Positions 17,409 to 26,327 of a stretch of DNA of 64,000 nucleotides are shown here, in pieces. The DNA is from Leisingera sp. ANG1 (lineage in GTDB: Bacteria > Pseudomonadota > Alphaproteobacteria > Rhodobacterales > Rhodobacteraceae), in NCBI RefSeq assembly GCF_000203975.2, contig NZ_AFCF02000001.1, positions 1-64,000 on the forward strand, given 5' to 3'. The notes under the pieces were generated by a model. That model worked only from the letters and a program-made list of their open reading frames with translations. It searched no databases and was not told where the DNA came from. The stretch's first letter is position 1. Each line of letters begins with the position of its first letter. A program made the translations under genes and the position numbers.

Positions 17409-18287
17409 TCAAGGCGGCGGCAGCGGGCTGAGAAAGCTGAGCAGCGCAGCGGCGGTCTCAGCCGGGGCGCTGTCGATGAAGAAGTGCCCGCCGGGTACAC
17501 CGCGGGCCACCATGTTCTGCAGCCGGGGCGCCCAAGTGGCGGCGACGTCGTAGGCCTGCGCCATGGCGCCGTCGGCGCCGTAAAGCACCAGCGCCGGACA
17601 TTGAACCTGGCGGTCCAGATCGCGGGCATCGTCATGGAAATCCAACTCGATTGCGGCGCGGTAGTCGTTGCACATGGCATGGACGCAGGCCGGATCTGCC
17701 CAGGCACGGCGGTAGGCGGCTAATGCATCAGGCGGGAAGTCCGTTAGTGATGCACCGCCCCAGCCTAAAAGACAGCTTTCGAAATAGGCCTGCGGGTCGG
17801 CGCCGATCATCCGTTCCGGCAGCGGCGTGGGCTGGGCCAGGAAGAACCAGTGGTAATAGGCGCGGGCGACCTGCTGAGTCAGCTGATCCAGCAGCAGGTG
17901 TGTCGGGGTAATGTCCATCACGGTGAGGCTTGCGACGGCTTCGGGGGCGTCCAGCGCCAGCCGGTGGGCAGTTCGGCCGCCGCGGTCGTGGCCCGCCAGG
18001 TGAAAGCGCGGATATCCCAGCGCCTGCATCAGCGCCAGCTGGTCAGCGGCCATGTTGCGGAAGCTCATCGCTTCCACGCCTTCAGGCTTGGAGCTGGCGC
18101 CATAGCCGCGCAGGTCGGCGGTCACCACGGTGTAATTGCGGGCAAGGCCGGGGATGGTGTGTTCCCACATTTCTTTGGTTTGCGGGAAACCGTGCAGCAG
18201 CAGAAGCGGCGGGCCATTGCCGCGTCTTGTATAGGCGATCTGCTGGCCGTTCACCTGACGTGTGCCGGTCTCGATAGCGGCTGGCAT
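17409..18287 (-). CDS. Alpha/beta hydrolase with a fluoroacetate-dehalogenase-like active site
   Basis: This 292-residue alpha/beta hydrolase has Asp, not Ser, in the nucleophile elbow (AGHDRGGR, Asp101). Arg102 and Arg105 follow it with the spacing of the carboxylate-binding arginines of fluoroacetate dehalogenase. Asp125 (VMDITPT) and His268 (GGHFF) complete a triad. His146-Trp147 (YYHWFFLAQP) and Tyr209 fit the halide pocket. From family knowledge of the Rhodopseudomonas enzyme (Asp110, Arg111, Arg114, Asp134, His155, Trp156, Tyr219, His280), nearly every functional position is matched. It probably hydrolyses a short 2-haloacid, though epoxide hydrolases of the same fold are an alternative. 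It is monocistronic. Confidence 0.8.
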   Translation of the reverse strand: MPAAIETGTRQVNGQQIAYTRRGNGPPLLLLHGFPQTKEMWEHTIPGLARNYTVVTADLRGYGASSKPEGVEAMSFRNMAADQLALMQALGYPRFHLAGHDRGGRTAHRLALDAPEAVASLTVMDITPTHLLLDQLTQQVARAYYHWFFLAQPTPLPERMIGADPQAYFESCLLGWGGASLTDFPPDALAAYRRAWADPACVHAMCNDYRAAIELDFHDDARDLDRQVQCPALVLYGADGAMAQAYDVAATWAPRLQNMVARGVPGGHFFIDSAPAETAAALLSFLSPLPPP

Positions 18288-18468
18288 GGGTCTCTCCCTT
18301 GGCTGACGGGCGCACGCGCATTGGAGCCAGAGCGGCGTTCCAGATCAAGCCTGCCGCTGCGTTCGGGAGAAAGGGGAGGGCTCCCGCGCCTTGGCGCGGC
18401 ATCGAAGAAGCGCTCGTCAGAGCGCCGATGACGGGCGGGAGAATGCCCCTCCTTGCGGGGCCGGTGGC

Positions 18469-18491
18469 AGGGCGGACGATTTGTCCGCCCT
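18469..18491 (-). terminator. Hairpin after the M20 peptidase gene
   Basis: A perfect 9-bp inverted repeat (AGGGCGGAC/GTCCGCCCT) with a 5-base loop lies 9 bases beyond the peptidase stop. There is no U-tract. Confidence 0.4.
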
Positions 18492-18499
18492 GCGGCTGC

Positions 18500-19891
18500 T
18501 TATTTCTGCGTCAGCGCGTCCAGGATGCGGGCCCAGGAGCGGATGCCCTTGTGGAAGCTGTTCAGGTCATACTTCTCGTTGGGCGAGTGGATGGCGTCGT
18601 CGTCATTGGCGAAACCGGCCAGCATCGATTCCATGCCCAGGATCGACTTGAAGAAACCCGCGATCGGGATCGAGCCGCCCATGCCGCAGAACACCGCTTC
18701 GCGCTGCCATTCGTCCGACAGGGCGGCGCGGGCGGCGGTGAATTCGGGACGGGTGATGTCCATGACTGACGCCTTGGAGCCTTCGAGATCGTTGTCCCAG
18801 ACCACCTTGCAGTCGGGTTTCAGCTGCGCCTCCACATGTTTGCGGATCTTCACCCGCAGAACGTCCGGGTCCATGTCGCCGACCAGGCGGCAGGTGATCT
18901 TGCAGTGCGCCTCCGACGGGATCACGGTCTTGGAACCCGCGCCGTTGTAGCCGCCCCAGAGGCCGTTCACCTCCAGCGTCGGGCGGGCCCATTGCTGTTC
19001 CAGCACCGAGCGGTCCTTTTCGCCGTGCGCCTGGGTGTAGCCGGCGTTGTCGAGGTAGTCCTTTTCGTCAAAGCCGCAGCCTTCCCACTGGCGCAGCTGG
19101 TCCTCGGGCACCTCATGCACACCTTCATAGAAGCCGTCGACGGCGACCTTGCCGGTCTCTTCGTCATAGAAGGAGGCAACGATGCGGCTGAGCTCGCGCA
19201 GGGGGTTCAGGCCGGGGCCTCCGTAGTGGCCGGAGTGCAGGTCGATGCGCGGGCCAACGAGAGTGAACTCATCCTTGAGCATGCCGCGCAGCTGGGAGGA
19301 GATCGACGGCACCCCGCGCGACACCATCGAAGTGTCGCAGATCAGCGCGATGTCGGCCTTCAGCTCGTCGGCGTTGGCTTCCATGAAGGGAATGAGCGAG
19401 GGGGAGCCGCTCTCCTCTTCACCCTCGAAGAAGAAGGTGATGCGGCAGGGCAGGGAGCCGTTGACGGCTTTCCAGGCGCGGCAGGCCTCGACAAAGGTCA
19501 TCAGCTGGCCCTTGTCGTCCGACGATCCGCGGCCGCGGATCACGGTGCCGTTCGGGGTTTCCTCCAGCTGCGGCTCAAACGGCGGTGTGTTCCAGAGGTT
19601 CAGTGGGTCGACCGGCTGCACATCATAATGGCCGTAGAACAGCACATGCGGCGCGTCCGCGTTCTCCTCGCCCACATGGCCGACCACCATCGGGTGGCCC
19701 GGGGTCGCGCGTTTTTCCGCCTTGATGCCGATGGAGTTCAGATCGGCGACCAGCCAGTCGGCAGCCTTGTCGCATTCCGCCTTGTAGGCCGGGTCGGTGG
19801 AAATCGACTGGATCCGCAACAGCTCCATCAGCCGTTCGGTTGCGGCGTCCAGCTCTGCGTCGATCCGGTCCAGAACGTCATTCAGTGCCAT
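18500..19891 (-). CDS. M20 family dipeptidase
   Basis: The 463-residue di-zinc peptidase has FYGHYDVQPVDP (first metal His and the Asp behind it), RGSSDDKGQLMTF (bridging Asp), FFEGEEESGSPSL (catalytic Glu pair), ICDTSMVSRGVPS and a dimerisation insert containing HSGHYGGPGLNP, where the His is the known cross-subunit ligand. Layout and length match the M20 dipeptidases related to CPG2 and carnosinase. AGGAGAG precedes the ATG. It should cleave dipeptides or N-acyl amino acids in the cytoplasm. The real substrate is not visible. It is transcribed towards the hydrolase gene but 212 bases away. Confidence 0.9.
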   Translation of the reverse strand: MALNDVLDRIDAELDAATERLMELLRIQSISTDPAYKAECDKAADWLVADLNSIGIKAEKRATPGHPMVVGHVGEENADAPHVLFYGHYDVQPVDPLNLWNTPPFEPQLEETPNGTVIRGRGSSDDKGQLMTFVEACRAWKAVNGSLPCRITFFFEGEEESGSPSLIPFMEANADELKADIALICDTSMVSRGVPSISSQLRGMLKDEFTLVGPRIDLHSGHYGGPGLNPLRELSRIVASFYDEETGKVAVDGFYEGVHEVPEDQLRQWEGCGFDEKDYLDNAGYTQAHGEKDRSVLEQQWARPTLEVNGLWGGYNGAGSKTVIPSEAHCKITCRLVGDMDPDVLRVKIRKHVEAQLKPDCKVVWDNDLEGSKASVMDITRPEFTAARAALSDEWQREAVFCGMGGSIPIAGFFKSILGMESMLAGFANDDDAIHSPNEKYDLNSFHKGIRSWARILDALTQK

Positions 19892-20123
19892 CTATTGCTC
19901 TCCTGTTTGTCCGGGCAGGCCCTGGAATTTGGGCCAATTTGCCGCGGACCCTAGCAGCGCGGCTGGGGAGGGGCCAGAGGCCTCAGCGCTGGATTTTCAG
20001 GGCATTTTCTGCTGCTGAGGTTTCCGATCCGGTGCATTATATGGAAAAATGGGAAACAGATACGACGCAAACGGCCAAAGGTTGGCCGCAGCTGTCCTTG
20101 CCTGGTTATTGTTTAAGTTCTAT

Positions 20124-20166
20124 TTGACCTGCATCAATGTTGCGCACCCGTGGCGGCGCGTATTCA
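20124..20166 (+). promoter_or_regulatory. FNR/FnrL box and -10 element of hemA
   Basis: The 400-base gap before hemA contains TTGAC-CTGC-ATCAA at 20124-20137, a 9-of-10 match to the FNR consensus TTGAT-N4-ATCAA. TATTCA at 20161-20166 is a plausible -10 element. It would put the start near 20172 and the FNR centre at about -41.5, the class II activating position. FnrL control of hemA is established in Rhodobacter. Nothing else in the gap (19892-20291) looks like a gene. Confidence 0.7.
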
Positions 20167-20291
20167 GTTGATCGAAGGGACTGCCTCAGGTAACCAGTCG
20201 CGAACGTGATTGTGGCCTAATCGTCAGAAGACCCGTGCCCTTTACACAGCCCGCGTGCTCCGCAAGAGCACAATTAGCTATGGAGATGCCG

Positions 20292-21515
20292 GTGGACTAT
20301 ACCGCGAAACTGGACGCAGCGATTGCCAGCCTTCACGAAGAGGGCCGTTACCGGACCTTCATCGACATCGAACGTAAGAAGGGCCATTTCCCGCACGCGG
20401 TGTGGAACCGGCCCGATGGCAGCAAGCAGGACATCACTGTCTGGTGCGGCAACGATTATCTGGGCATGGGGCAGAACCCGGTGGTGCTGGATGCGATGCA
20501 TGATGCCATCGATGCTACCGGTGCAGGCTCTGGCGGGACCCGCAACATCTCCGGCACCACAGTCTATCACAAGCAGCTGGAGGCGGAGCTGGCCGACCTG
20601 CATGGCAAGGAAGCCTCGCTGCTGTTCACCTCCGCATATATCGCCAATGACGCGACACTGAGCACGCTGCCCAAGCTGTTCCCGGGGCTGATCATCTATT
20701 CCGACGCGCTGAACCACGCCTCCATGATCGAGGGCGTGCGCCGCAACGGCGGCGCCAAGCGCATCTTCCGCCACAACGATGTGGCCCACCTGCGCGAACT
20801 GCTGGAGGCCGACGACCCCAAGGCGCCCAAGCTGATCGCTTTCGAATCGGTCTATTCGATGGACGGCGACTTTGGCCCGATTGCCGAAATCTGCGACCTG
20901 GCGGATGAATTCGGCGCATTGACCTATATCGACGAGGTGCATGCGGTTGGCATGTACGGCCCGCGCGGCGGCGGCGTCACAGAGCGCGACCGCCTGGCCC
21001 ACCGCATCGATATCATCAATGGCACCCTGGCCAAGGCCTATGGTGTGATGGGCGGCTATATCGCCGCCTCGGCCAAGATGTGCGATGCCATCCGCTCCTA
21101 TGCGCCGGGCTTTATCTTCACCACCTCGCTGGCGCCTTCTGTTGCAGCAGGGGCGGCCGCTTCCGTCGCCTATCTGAAGGGCGCGCAGGACCTGCGCGAC
21201 AAGCATCAGGATCAGGCCAAGGTGCTGAAATTGAGGCTGAAAGGCCTGGGCCTGCCGATCATCGACCACGGCAGCCACATCGTGCCGGTGATTGTCGGCA
21301 ACCCGGTCCATACCAAGGTGCTGTCCGATCACCTGCTGGAGGATTACGGCATCTACGTGCAGCCGATCAACTTCCCCACCGTGCCGCGCGGCACCGAACG
21401 GCTGCGCTTCACGCCGTCGCCGGTGCACGGCCCCAAGGAGATCGATGCGCTGGTCCATGCAATGGACGCATTGTGGTCGCATTGTGCGCTGAATCGTGCC
21501 GAACTTGCCGGGTAA
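20292..21515 (+). CDS. hemA: 5-aminolevulinate synthase
   Basis: The 407-residue enzyme condenses glycine and succinyl-CoA to 5-aminolevulinate, the first step of the alphaproteobacterial heme pathway. The start [66 protein letters not shown] and the PLP-lysine region [16 protein letters not shown] are diagnostic. GTG at 20292 is chosen: GGAG lies six bases before it, and MDYTAKLD.. aligns with Rhodobacter HemA, which also has 407 residues. Upstream ATGs at 20280 and 20286 would overlap the ribosome-binding site. Expression probably rises at low oxygen through the upstream FNR box. Confidence 0.97.
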   Translation: MDYTAKLDAAIASLHEEGRYRTFIDIERKKGHFPHAVWNRPDGSKQDITVWCGNDYLGMGQNPVVLDAMHDAIDATGAGSGGTRNISGTTVYHKQLEAELADLHGKEASLLFTSAYIANDATLSTLPKLFPGLIIYSDALNHASMIEGVRRNGGAKRIFRHNDVAHLRELLEADDPKAPKLIAFESVYSMDGDFGPIAEICDLADEFGALTYIDEVHAVGMYGPRGGGVTERDRLAHRIDIINGTLAKAYGVMGGYIAASAKMCDAIRSYAPGFIFTTSLAPSVAAGAAASVAYLKGAQDLRDKHQDQAKVLKLRLKGLGLPIIDHGSHIVPVIVGNPVHTKVLSDHLLEDYGIYVQPINFPTVPRGTERLRFTPSPVHGPKEIDALVHAMDALWSHCALNRAELAG

Positions 21516-21645
21516 CCTACTGATCAGTGTAAATTAACGCCGAGTGTGTTACGCTGTTGCTAATCAATGAACGGATCTGAGTCGCAAATGTGATTCTTTC
21601 ACCGTACAGAAACGATGGCGGCAGGCATATTATGGGACGGCAGGC

Positions 21646-22872
21646 ATGATCGGGCGCTTCACCCAGCGCAAGCAAGATGAGCATGGCGGAACGGCAGAGC
21701 CGAAGGGTTTTGACGATTTCGAGCTGAAGCTTGGCGACGTGATGCGCGGCGAGCGGGCGACGATGGGCAAATCGCTGCTCGACGTCCAGCGCGAGTTGCG
21801 GATCAAGGCCTCCTATATCGCTGCCATTGAAAACTCCGATCCTTCCGCGTTTGACACACCCGGCTTCATCGCCGGTTATGTGCGGTCCTATGCGCGCTAT
21901 CTGAACATGGATGCCGAGCAGGCGTTCCAGGATTTCTGCAAGGAAAGCGGCTTTTCTGTAGCCCATGGCATGTCGGCAGAGGCTTCCAGCCGCAGCAAGT
22001 CCGGCAAAGCGCCGGCGCCTGCGTCCAAGGGCCTGGGCGGCGATGCCTTTGCCTCGCCGAATACTCCGTTCATTCCCGCGCCCAGCAGCATCCTCAGCCA
22101 GATTGAGCTGCGTGCCGTCGGTTCGCTGATGGTGCTGGCCGGCCTGATTGGCGGCATTACCTATGGCGGCTGGGCCGTCCTGAAAGAGGTGCAGCAGGTG
22201 CAGTTTGCACCGGTGGATCAGACCCCGGCAGTGCTGGCGGATCTCGACCCGCTCAGCAGTGCGGTGCTGGAGGTTGCCGAGGGCAGCCAGGACCCCGCAG
22301 CTGAGGCGTTGGACCGGCTGTACCGTCCGCAGGCGCTGGATGTGCCGGTGCTGGTAGCGCGCGACGCACCGATTTCCACCATTGACCCGTCGACACTGGG
22401 CAATTTTGCGGCGCCGGATGTGCCCACGATCAGCCTGGCGGAGGCCAGCCTGCCGTTTGACGGCGCCGGGCCGCTGCAGCAGGGTGAGCAGGGACCGCAG
22501 GTGCCCCAGGTTCTGGCCGCAGTTTCGCCGGGTGTCGAAATGGTTGCGGTACGCCCCTCCTGGGTGCAGGTCACCGCGGCGGACGGCAGCGTGATCCTGG
22601 AAACCATCATGGACGCGGGCCAGCGGTTCCAGGTGCCGGCGACCGAGGACGCGCCGAAACTGCGCACCGGTGAAAGCAGCGCCATCTACTTCGCCGTCAA
22701 TGGCCAGCACTTCGGCCCGGTCGGCGAGCGCGGCCAGGTCACCAAGAATGTCGAGCTGTCGATGGACGCGATCACCGGCCGGTTTGAACTGGCGGATCTG
22801 CAGGACGGCAGCAATGAGGCGTTGGCCACTCTGGTTGCGCAACTGCAGGCCGAACAGCCTCCGCAAGAATAA
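21646..22872 (+). CDS. RodZ-like HTH membrane protein
   Basis: This 408-residue protein has the RodZ layout. An N-terminal Cro-like HTH covers residues 25-100 ([20 protein letters not shown], then IRASYI-type [12 protein letters not shown] and [10 protein letters not shown]). A single transmembrane segment lies near 155-175 ([20 protein letters not shown]). A long Ala/Pro/Asp-rich periplasmic linker follows, ending in a DUF4115 domain ([20 protein letters not shown]). RodZ links MreB filaments to the wall-elongation machinery. It lies upstream of ispG, as is common in proteobacteria, separated here by a hairpin. The protein is longer than E. coli RodZ (337 residues), mainly through the linker. 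Confidence 0.85.
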   Translation: MIGRFTQRKQDEHGGTAEPKGFDDFELKLGDVMRGERATMGKSLLDVQRELRIKASYIAAIENSDPSAFDTPGFIAGYVRSYARYLNMDAEQAFQDFCKESGFSVAHGMSAEASSRSKSGKAPAPASKGLGGDAFASPNTPFIPAPSSILSQIELRAVGSLMVLAGLIGGITYGGWAVLKEVQQVQFAPVDQTPAVLADLDPLSSAVLEVAEGSQDPAAEALDRLYRPQALDVPVLVARDAPISTIDPSTLGNFAAPDVPTISLAEASLPFDGAGPLQQGEQGPQVPQVLAAVSPGVEMVAVRPSWVQVTAADGSVILETIMDAGQRFQVPATEDAPKLRTGESSAIYFAVNGQHFGPVGERGQVTKNVELSMDAITGRFELADLQDGSNEALATLVAQLQAEQPPQE

Positions 22873-22894
22873 CGCCCGCGCAGGAATTCGCAAA

Positions 22895-22930
22895 AGACGC
22901 CCGGTGCCGCCATTGCAGCGCCGGGCGTCT
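22895..22930 (+). terminator. 10-bp inverted repeat between the RodZ-like gene and ispG
   Basis: Arms AGACGCCCGG and CCGGGCGTCT with a 16-base loop in the 104-base gap. No T-run follows, so it may only attenuate or mark the transcript end. Confidence 0.45.
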
Positions 22931-22976
22931 GCACGTATCTAGACCGCAACAGGATCCAGCCGGGACACCAGCCGCA

Positions 22977-24098
22977 ATGTCGATCAATCACATCCGCCCC
23001 TGGCGCCATATCGAGCGCCGCAAGAGCCGCCAGATCCATGTGGGTAACGTGCCCGTCGGCGGCGACGCCCCGATCGCGGTGCAGACCATGACCAATACGC
23101 TGACCACCGACGTCGCGGCAACGGTCGCGCAGGTCCAGGCCGCGGCAGAGGCGGGCGCTGATCTGGTGCGGATCTCGGTGCCGGATGAGGCATCGTCAAA
23201 GGCGCTGAAGGAAATTGTGCGCGAAAGCCCGGTGCCGATCGTCGCCGACATCCATTTCCACTACAAACGCGGTATCGAGGCCGCCGAGGCCGGGGCTGCC
23301 TGCCTGCGCATCAACCCGGGCAATATCGGTGACGAAAAGCGCGTGGCTGAAGTGATCAAGGCGGCGCGCGACCACAATTGCTCGATCCGCATCGGGGTGA
23401 ATGCCGGGTCTCTGGAAAAGCACTTGCTGGACAAATACGGCGAGCCTTGCCCGGAGGCGATGGTGGAGAGCGGTCTCGACCATATTCGCATCCTGCAGGA
23501 TCATGACTTCCATGAGTTCAAGATCTCGGTGAAAGCCTCCGACGTCTTCATGACGGCCGCCGCCTACCAGCAGCTGGCGGAAGCCACCGACGCGCCCATT
23601 CATCTTGGCGTGACTGAGGCCGGCGGTTTTGTTTCCGGCACCATCAAATCGGCGATCGGCCTGGGCCAGCTTCTTTGGATGGGCATCGGCGACACCCTGC
23701 GCGTCAGCCTCTCTGCCGATCCGGTGGAGGAGGTGAAGGTAGGTTTCGAGATTCTCAAGTCTCTCGGCCTGCGCCATCGCGGCGTCAACATCATCTCTTG
23801 CCCCAGCTGCGCGCGGCAGGGGTTTGACGTGATCAAGACGGTGGAAACACTGGAGGAACGGCTGGCCCATATCCACACGCCGATGAGCCTGTCGATCATC
23901 GGCTGCGTGGTGAACGGCCCCGGCGAGGCGCTGATGACCGATGTCGGTTTCACCGGCGGCGGCGCGGGCTCCGGCATGGTCTATTTGGCGGGCAAGGCCA
24001 GCCACAAGATGTCCAACGAGCAGATGGTCGACCACATCGTCGAAGAGGTCGAGAAAAAGGCTGCCCAGATCGAGGCGGCCCAAGAGGCGGCTGAGTAG
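22977..24098 (+). CDS. ispG: 4-hydroxy-3-methylbut-2-enyl diphosphate synthase
   Basis: The 373-residue enzyme catalyses the penultimate step of the MEP isoprenoid pathway, using a [4Fe-4S] cluster and reduced flavodoxin. It has [31 protein letters not shown] and [14 protein letters not shown], and the cluster ligands [14 protein letters not shown] and [12 protein letters not shown]. The final Cys-containing motif sits about 35 residues after the CxxC pair, as expected. Length is standard for the proteobacterial type without the plant insert. It lies downstream of the RodZ-like gene in the same direction. A repeat-associated hairpin follows the stop. Confidence 0.97.
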   Translation: MSINHIRPWRHIERRKSRQIHVGNVPVGGDAPIAVQTMTNTLTTDVAATVAQVQAAAEAGADLVRISVPDEASSKALKEIVRESPVPIVADIHFHYKRGIEAAEAGAACLRINPGNIGDEKRVAEVIKAARDHNCSIRIGVNAGSLEKHLLDKYGEPCPEAMVESGLDHIRILQDHDFHEFKISVKASDVFMTAAAYQQLAEATDAPIHLGVTEAGGFVSGTIKSAIGLGQLLWMGIGDTLRVSLSADPVEEVKVGFEILKSLGLRHRGVNIISCPSCARQGFDVIKTVETLEERLAHIHTPMSLSIIGCVVNGPGEALMTDVGFTGGGAGSGMVYLAGKASHKMSNEQMVDHIVEEVEKKAAQIEAAQEAAE

Positions 24099-24113
24099 GG
24101 CGTTTCAAACGCC
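24099..24113 (+). other. Palindromic hairpin at the ispG stop
   Basis: GGCGTTT and AAACGCC flank a single base directly after the ispG stop. It may act in 3'-end processing or as part of a double hairpin with the repeat that follows. Confidence 0.35.
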
Positions 24114-24123
24114 AGCTATGCTT

Positions 24124-24165
24124 CTTCTTTGCAATAATACTCCGGGGTCCGGGGCAGAGCCCCGG
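24124..24165 (+). repeat. Dispersed intergenic repeat, copy A
   Basis: The core ATACTCCGGGG, preceded by a CTTCTTT tract, is followed by the hairpin CCGGGGC-AGA-GCCCCGG (24149-24165). Closely related units occur at 51393-51453 (opposite strand) and 61837-61884. All three lie between convergent genes, within about 25 bases of a stop codon. Confidence 0.65.
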
Positions 24166-24188
24166 CCCAGCCGGTTCAACTTAACCTG

Positions 24189-24953
24189 TCAGCTCTGCTG
24201 CTCGCGGATTTCCGCCACCATCAGCTCCATCTGATCGGCGGGCAGGTAGCCGCGCAGAAGCTCGGTGCCCAGCACAAAGGTCGGGGTGCCGGAGATTGCC
24301 ATCTTCTGTGCCAGCGCACGGGTCTGGCGCAGCTCTGCGGTCACCTCTTCGCTGTCCATCTTGGCAAAAATTGCCTCAGCATCCAGCGACAGGCCGTCTG
24401 CCAGGCGGCGCAGGGCGACCTCGTTCGGCTCACCTCCGAATTCGATCAGCGCGTCATGCACATCCTTGTAGGCATCATCGCCTGCCACCTGTTTGGTTGC
24501 GACGGCAAAGCGTGCGGACAGAACGGAAGCGTCGCCCAGGATCGGCAGTTCCTTGATCACCAGGCGGATATTACCATCGCTTTCCAGCAGCTTGGCCACT
24601 TCCGGGGCGGCCTTGCGGCAGTAGCCGCAGCGGTAGTCCATGAATTCGACCAGGGTAATGTCGCCGTCCGGGTTGCCGCCGACCCAGGAATATCCGTCGT
24701 TCTGCAGCTCCGCCAGGTTGTCGGCAACCAGCGTGTCATCGCGGGCGGCTTCGGCCTGCTGCTGGCGCTGCTCCAGAAGGTCGACGGCCTCCAGGATCAG
24801 TTCCGGGTTTGCCAGGATGTATTCGCGAACTTCCTTGCCGAAGGCCTCGCGTTCCGTCTCCGACATTGAGCTGATGTCAAAGGCCTGCGCCGGCGCGCCC
24901 AGGAGGGCCAGGGCAGTAGCCGCGGCTGTGGCGGTGCGGGTGAAAAGGGTCAT
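24189..24953 (-). CDS. ScsC/DsbA-type periplasmic thiol oxidoreductase
   Basis: The 254-residue protein has a signal peptide (ending APAQA), an N-terminal helical region (ETEREAFGKEVREYILANPE, residues 33-75) typical of ScsC-type oligomerisation domains, and a DsbA-like thioredoxin fold. The active site is YRCGYCRKAAPEV, and the cis-Pro loop reads SGTPTFVLG. ScsC proteins isomerise disulfides or protect against copper stress. Start and stop overlap the upstream BepA-like gene by four bases (ATGA), so the two are translationally coupled. No ScsB/DsbD-like membrane reductase is visible nearby. Confidence 0.88.
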   Translation of the reverse strand: MTLFTRTATAAATALALLGAPAQAFDISSMSETEREAFGKEVREYILANPELILEAVDLLEQRQQQAEAARDDTLVADNLAELQNDGYSWVGGNPDGDITLVEFMDYRCGYCRKAAPEVAKLLESDGNIRLVIKELPILGDASVLSARFAVATKQVAGDDAYKDVHDALIEFGGEPNEVALRRLADGLSLDAEAIFAKMDSEEVTAELRQTRALAQKMAISGTPTFVLGTELLRGYLPADQMELMVAEIREQQS

Positions 24954-26305
24954 TTGCGTCTCTTTCTCTTCTGAGCTTGTTCATAGGCCACCAGCACATC
25001 CTGCGCCCGCCGGGCGGCGGGGGATCCGGCTGGCAGCAGGGCGGTGGCCCGTTTGGCGTGAATGCCGGCGTCATTCAGACGCCCTTGCAAGGCATAGCGT
25101 TCGGCAGTGACCAGGGCGGCCATGCCGTTTTGTCCGGTTTTGGCATAGGCCAGCGACATGTCGCGCAGCAGCACTGTATTGCGGAAGTCGATGGCGCGGG
25201 CGCGTTCCATGGATTTCAGTGCCGCTTTGGGCTGGCCCGCGGCCAGCTGTGCGCGGCCGTAGCCGGTCAGGATCAGCGGGTCCTTGGGGGCAAGGCTGAC
25301 GGCCTTGCCATAGGCGGCTAGTGCCGCGGACCACTGGCGGTTCTCGATCAGGATCTGGCCCTTGAGTTCGTAATAGAATGGATCGGAAGGCCGTGCAGCC
25401 AGCGCGCCGTTTACCGCCTTCAGCGACTTTTTCAGGTTTCTCTGCCGGTGATAGGCGGCGGCCTCGCGCGTCAGGCGGACGTCCTTGTACTGCTCCTCGC
25501 GCACTCGGCGCAGGGTCCATTTCGGCGCGCGGGTAAAGGCCGACAGCTTGCCGCGGACCCGGGCGAACCAGTATTGCGCGTCCGGGCTGGTCTGGCCCTT
25601 GTCGCCATAGGCGGCCAGATAGGCCTGCGCGGCCCGCATACGGTCGCGGCTGAGGGGGTGGGAGCGGGTGTAGGGATCCTGGGTACCTGCACTCAGCACT
25701 TCCTGGCCTGCAAAGGCGCGGTGCAGATCGACCAGTCCCTGCGGGCTGATGCCTGCCCGGTTCAGGTAGTCAGCGGCGGAACGGTCGGCGCTGCTTTCCT
25801 CTGCCCGTGTGTGGGCCAGGAAGCTGCGGAAGGCCGAGCTTTGAGTGCCGATGGCAATGCCCGCCGCCGCATCTCCGCCGCCGGCCGCTGCCGCAAGTGC
25901 GGCCAGTGCCAAGCCAAGCCCTGCCGCGCTATTGGCAGAGCGCAGGTTCTGCATCCGCCGTGACAGGTGGCCGTTGGTGATATGGGCCGCCTCATGGGCT
26001 AGCACGGCTTGCAGCATTTCCGGTGAGGTGACCTTGAGGATCAGGCCGTAATTCACAAATATCGTTCGAGAATCCAGGACGAATGCGTTGAAGGACGAGT
26101 CGTTGACCAGCAAGATGCGAACCCGGTTTGCGTTCAAACCCGCGGCGCGCAGAACCGGGGCCGCGAGCCGGTTCAGCCCGTATTCGATATCCGGATCGCG
26201 CAGCAGCGAGATAGACGCCGCCTGCGCCGCCGCTGCAAATTGGACAAGCGTGCAAACCAGAAGAGCCGGGATTGACGCCAGCCGGAAGAAACGGTCAAAA
26301 CTCAT
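24950..26305 (-). CDS. BepA-like M48 metalloprotease with TPR domain
   Basis: The 451-residue protein has a signal sequence (SIPALLVCTLVQFAAAAQA). The M48 domain has zinc motif VLAHEAAHITNGHL and third ligand in AEESSADRSAADYL. A TPR-rich C-terminal half (AAYHRQRNLKKSLKAVNGAL and ALAAYGKAVSLAPKDPLILT) ends in a basic tail (AQKRKRRK). This is the BepA/YfgC architecture, which assembles or degrades LptD and BAM substrates in the periplasm. The ATG at 26305 places the signal peptide at the N-terminus; the open frame upstream reads into the divergent aminotransferase gene. It is coupled to the ScsC-like gene, suggesting a shared disulfide and protease quality-control role. Confidence 0.88.
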   Translation of the reverse strand: MSFDRFFRLASIPALLVCTLVQFAAAAQAASISLLRDPDIEYGLNRLAAPVLRAAGLNANRVRILLVNDSSFNAFVLDSRTIFVNYGLILKVTSPEMLQAVLAHEAAHITNGHLSRRMQNLRSANSAAGLGLALAALAAAAGGGDAAAGIAIGTQSSAFRSFLAHTRAEESSADRSAADYLNRAGISPQGLVDLHRAFAGQEVLSAGTQDPYTRSHPLSRDRMRAAQAYLAAYGDKGQTSPDAQYWFARVRGKLSAFTRAPKWTLRRVREEQYKDVRLTREAAAYHRQRNLKKSLKAVNGALAARPSDPFYYELKGQILIENRQWSAALAAYGKAVSLAPKDPLILTGYGRAQLAAGQPKAALKSMERARAIDFRNTVLLRDMSLAYAKTGQNGMAALVTAERYALQGRLNDAGIHAKRATALLPAGSPAARRAQDVLVAYEQAQKRKRRK

Positions 26306-26327
26306 GCGCGCACATTGGGAGATTAGC

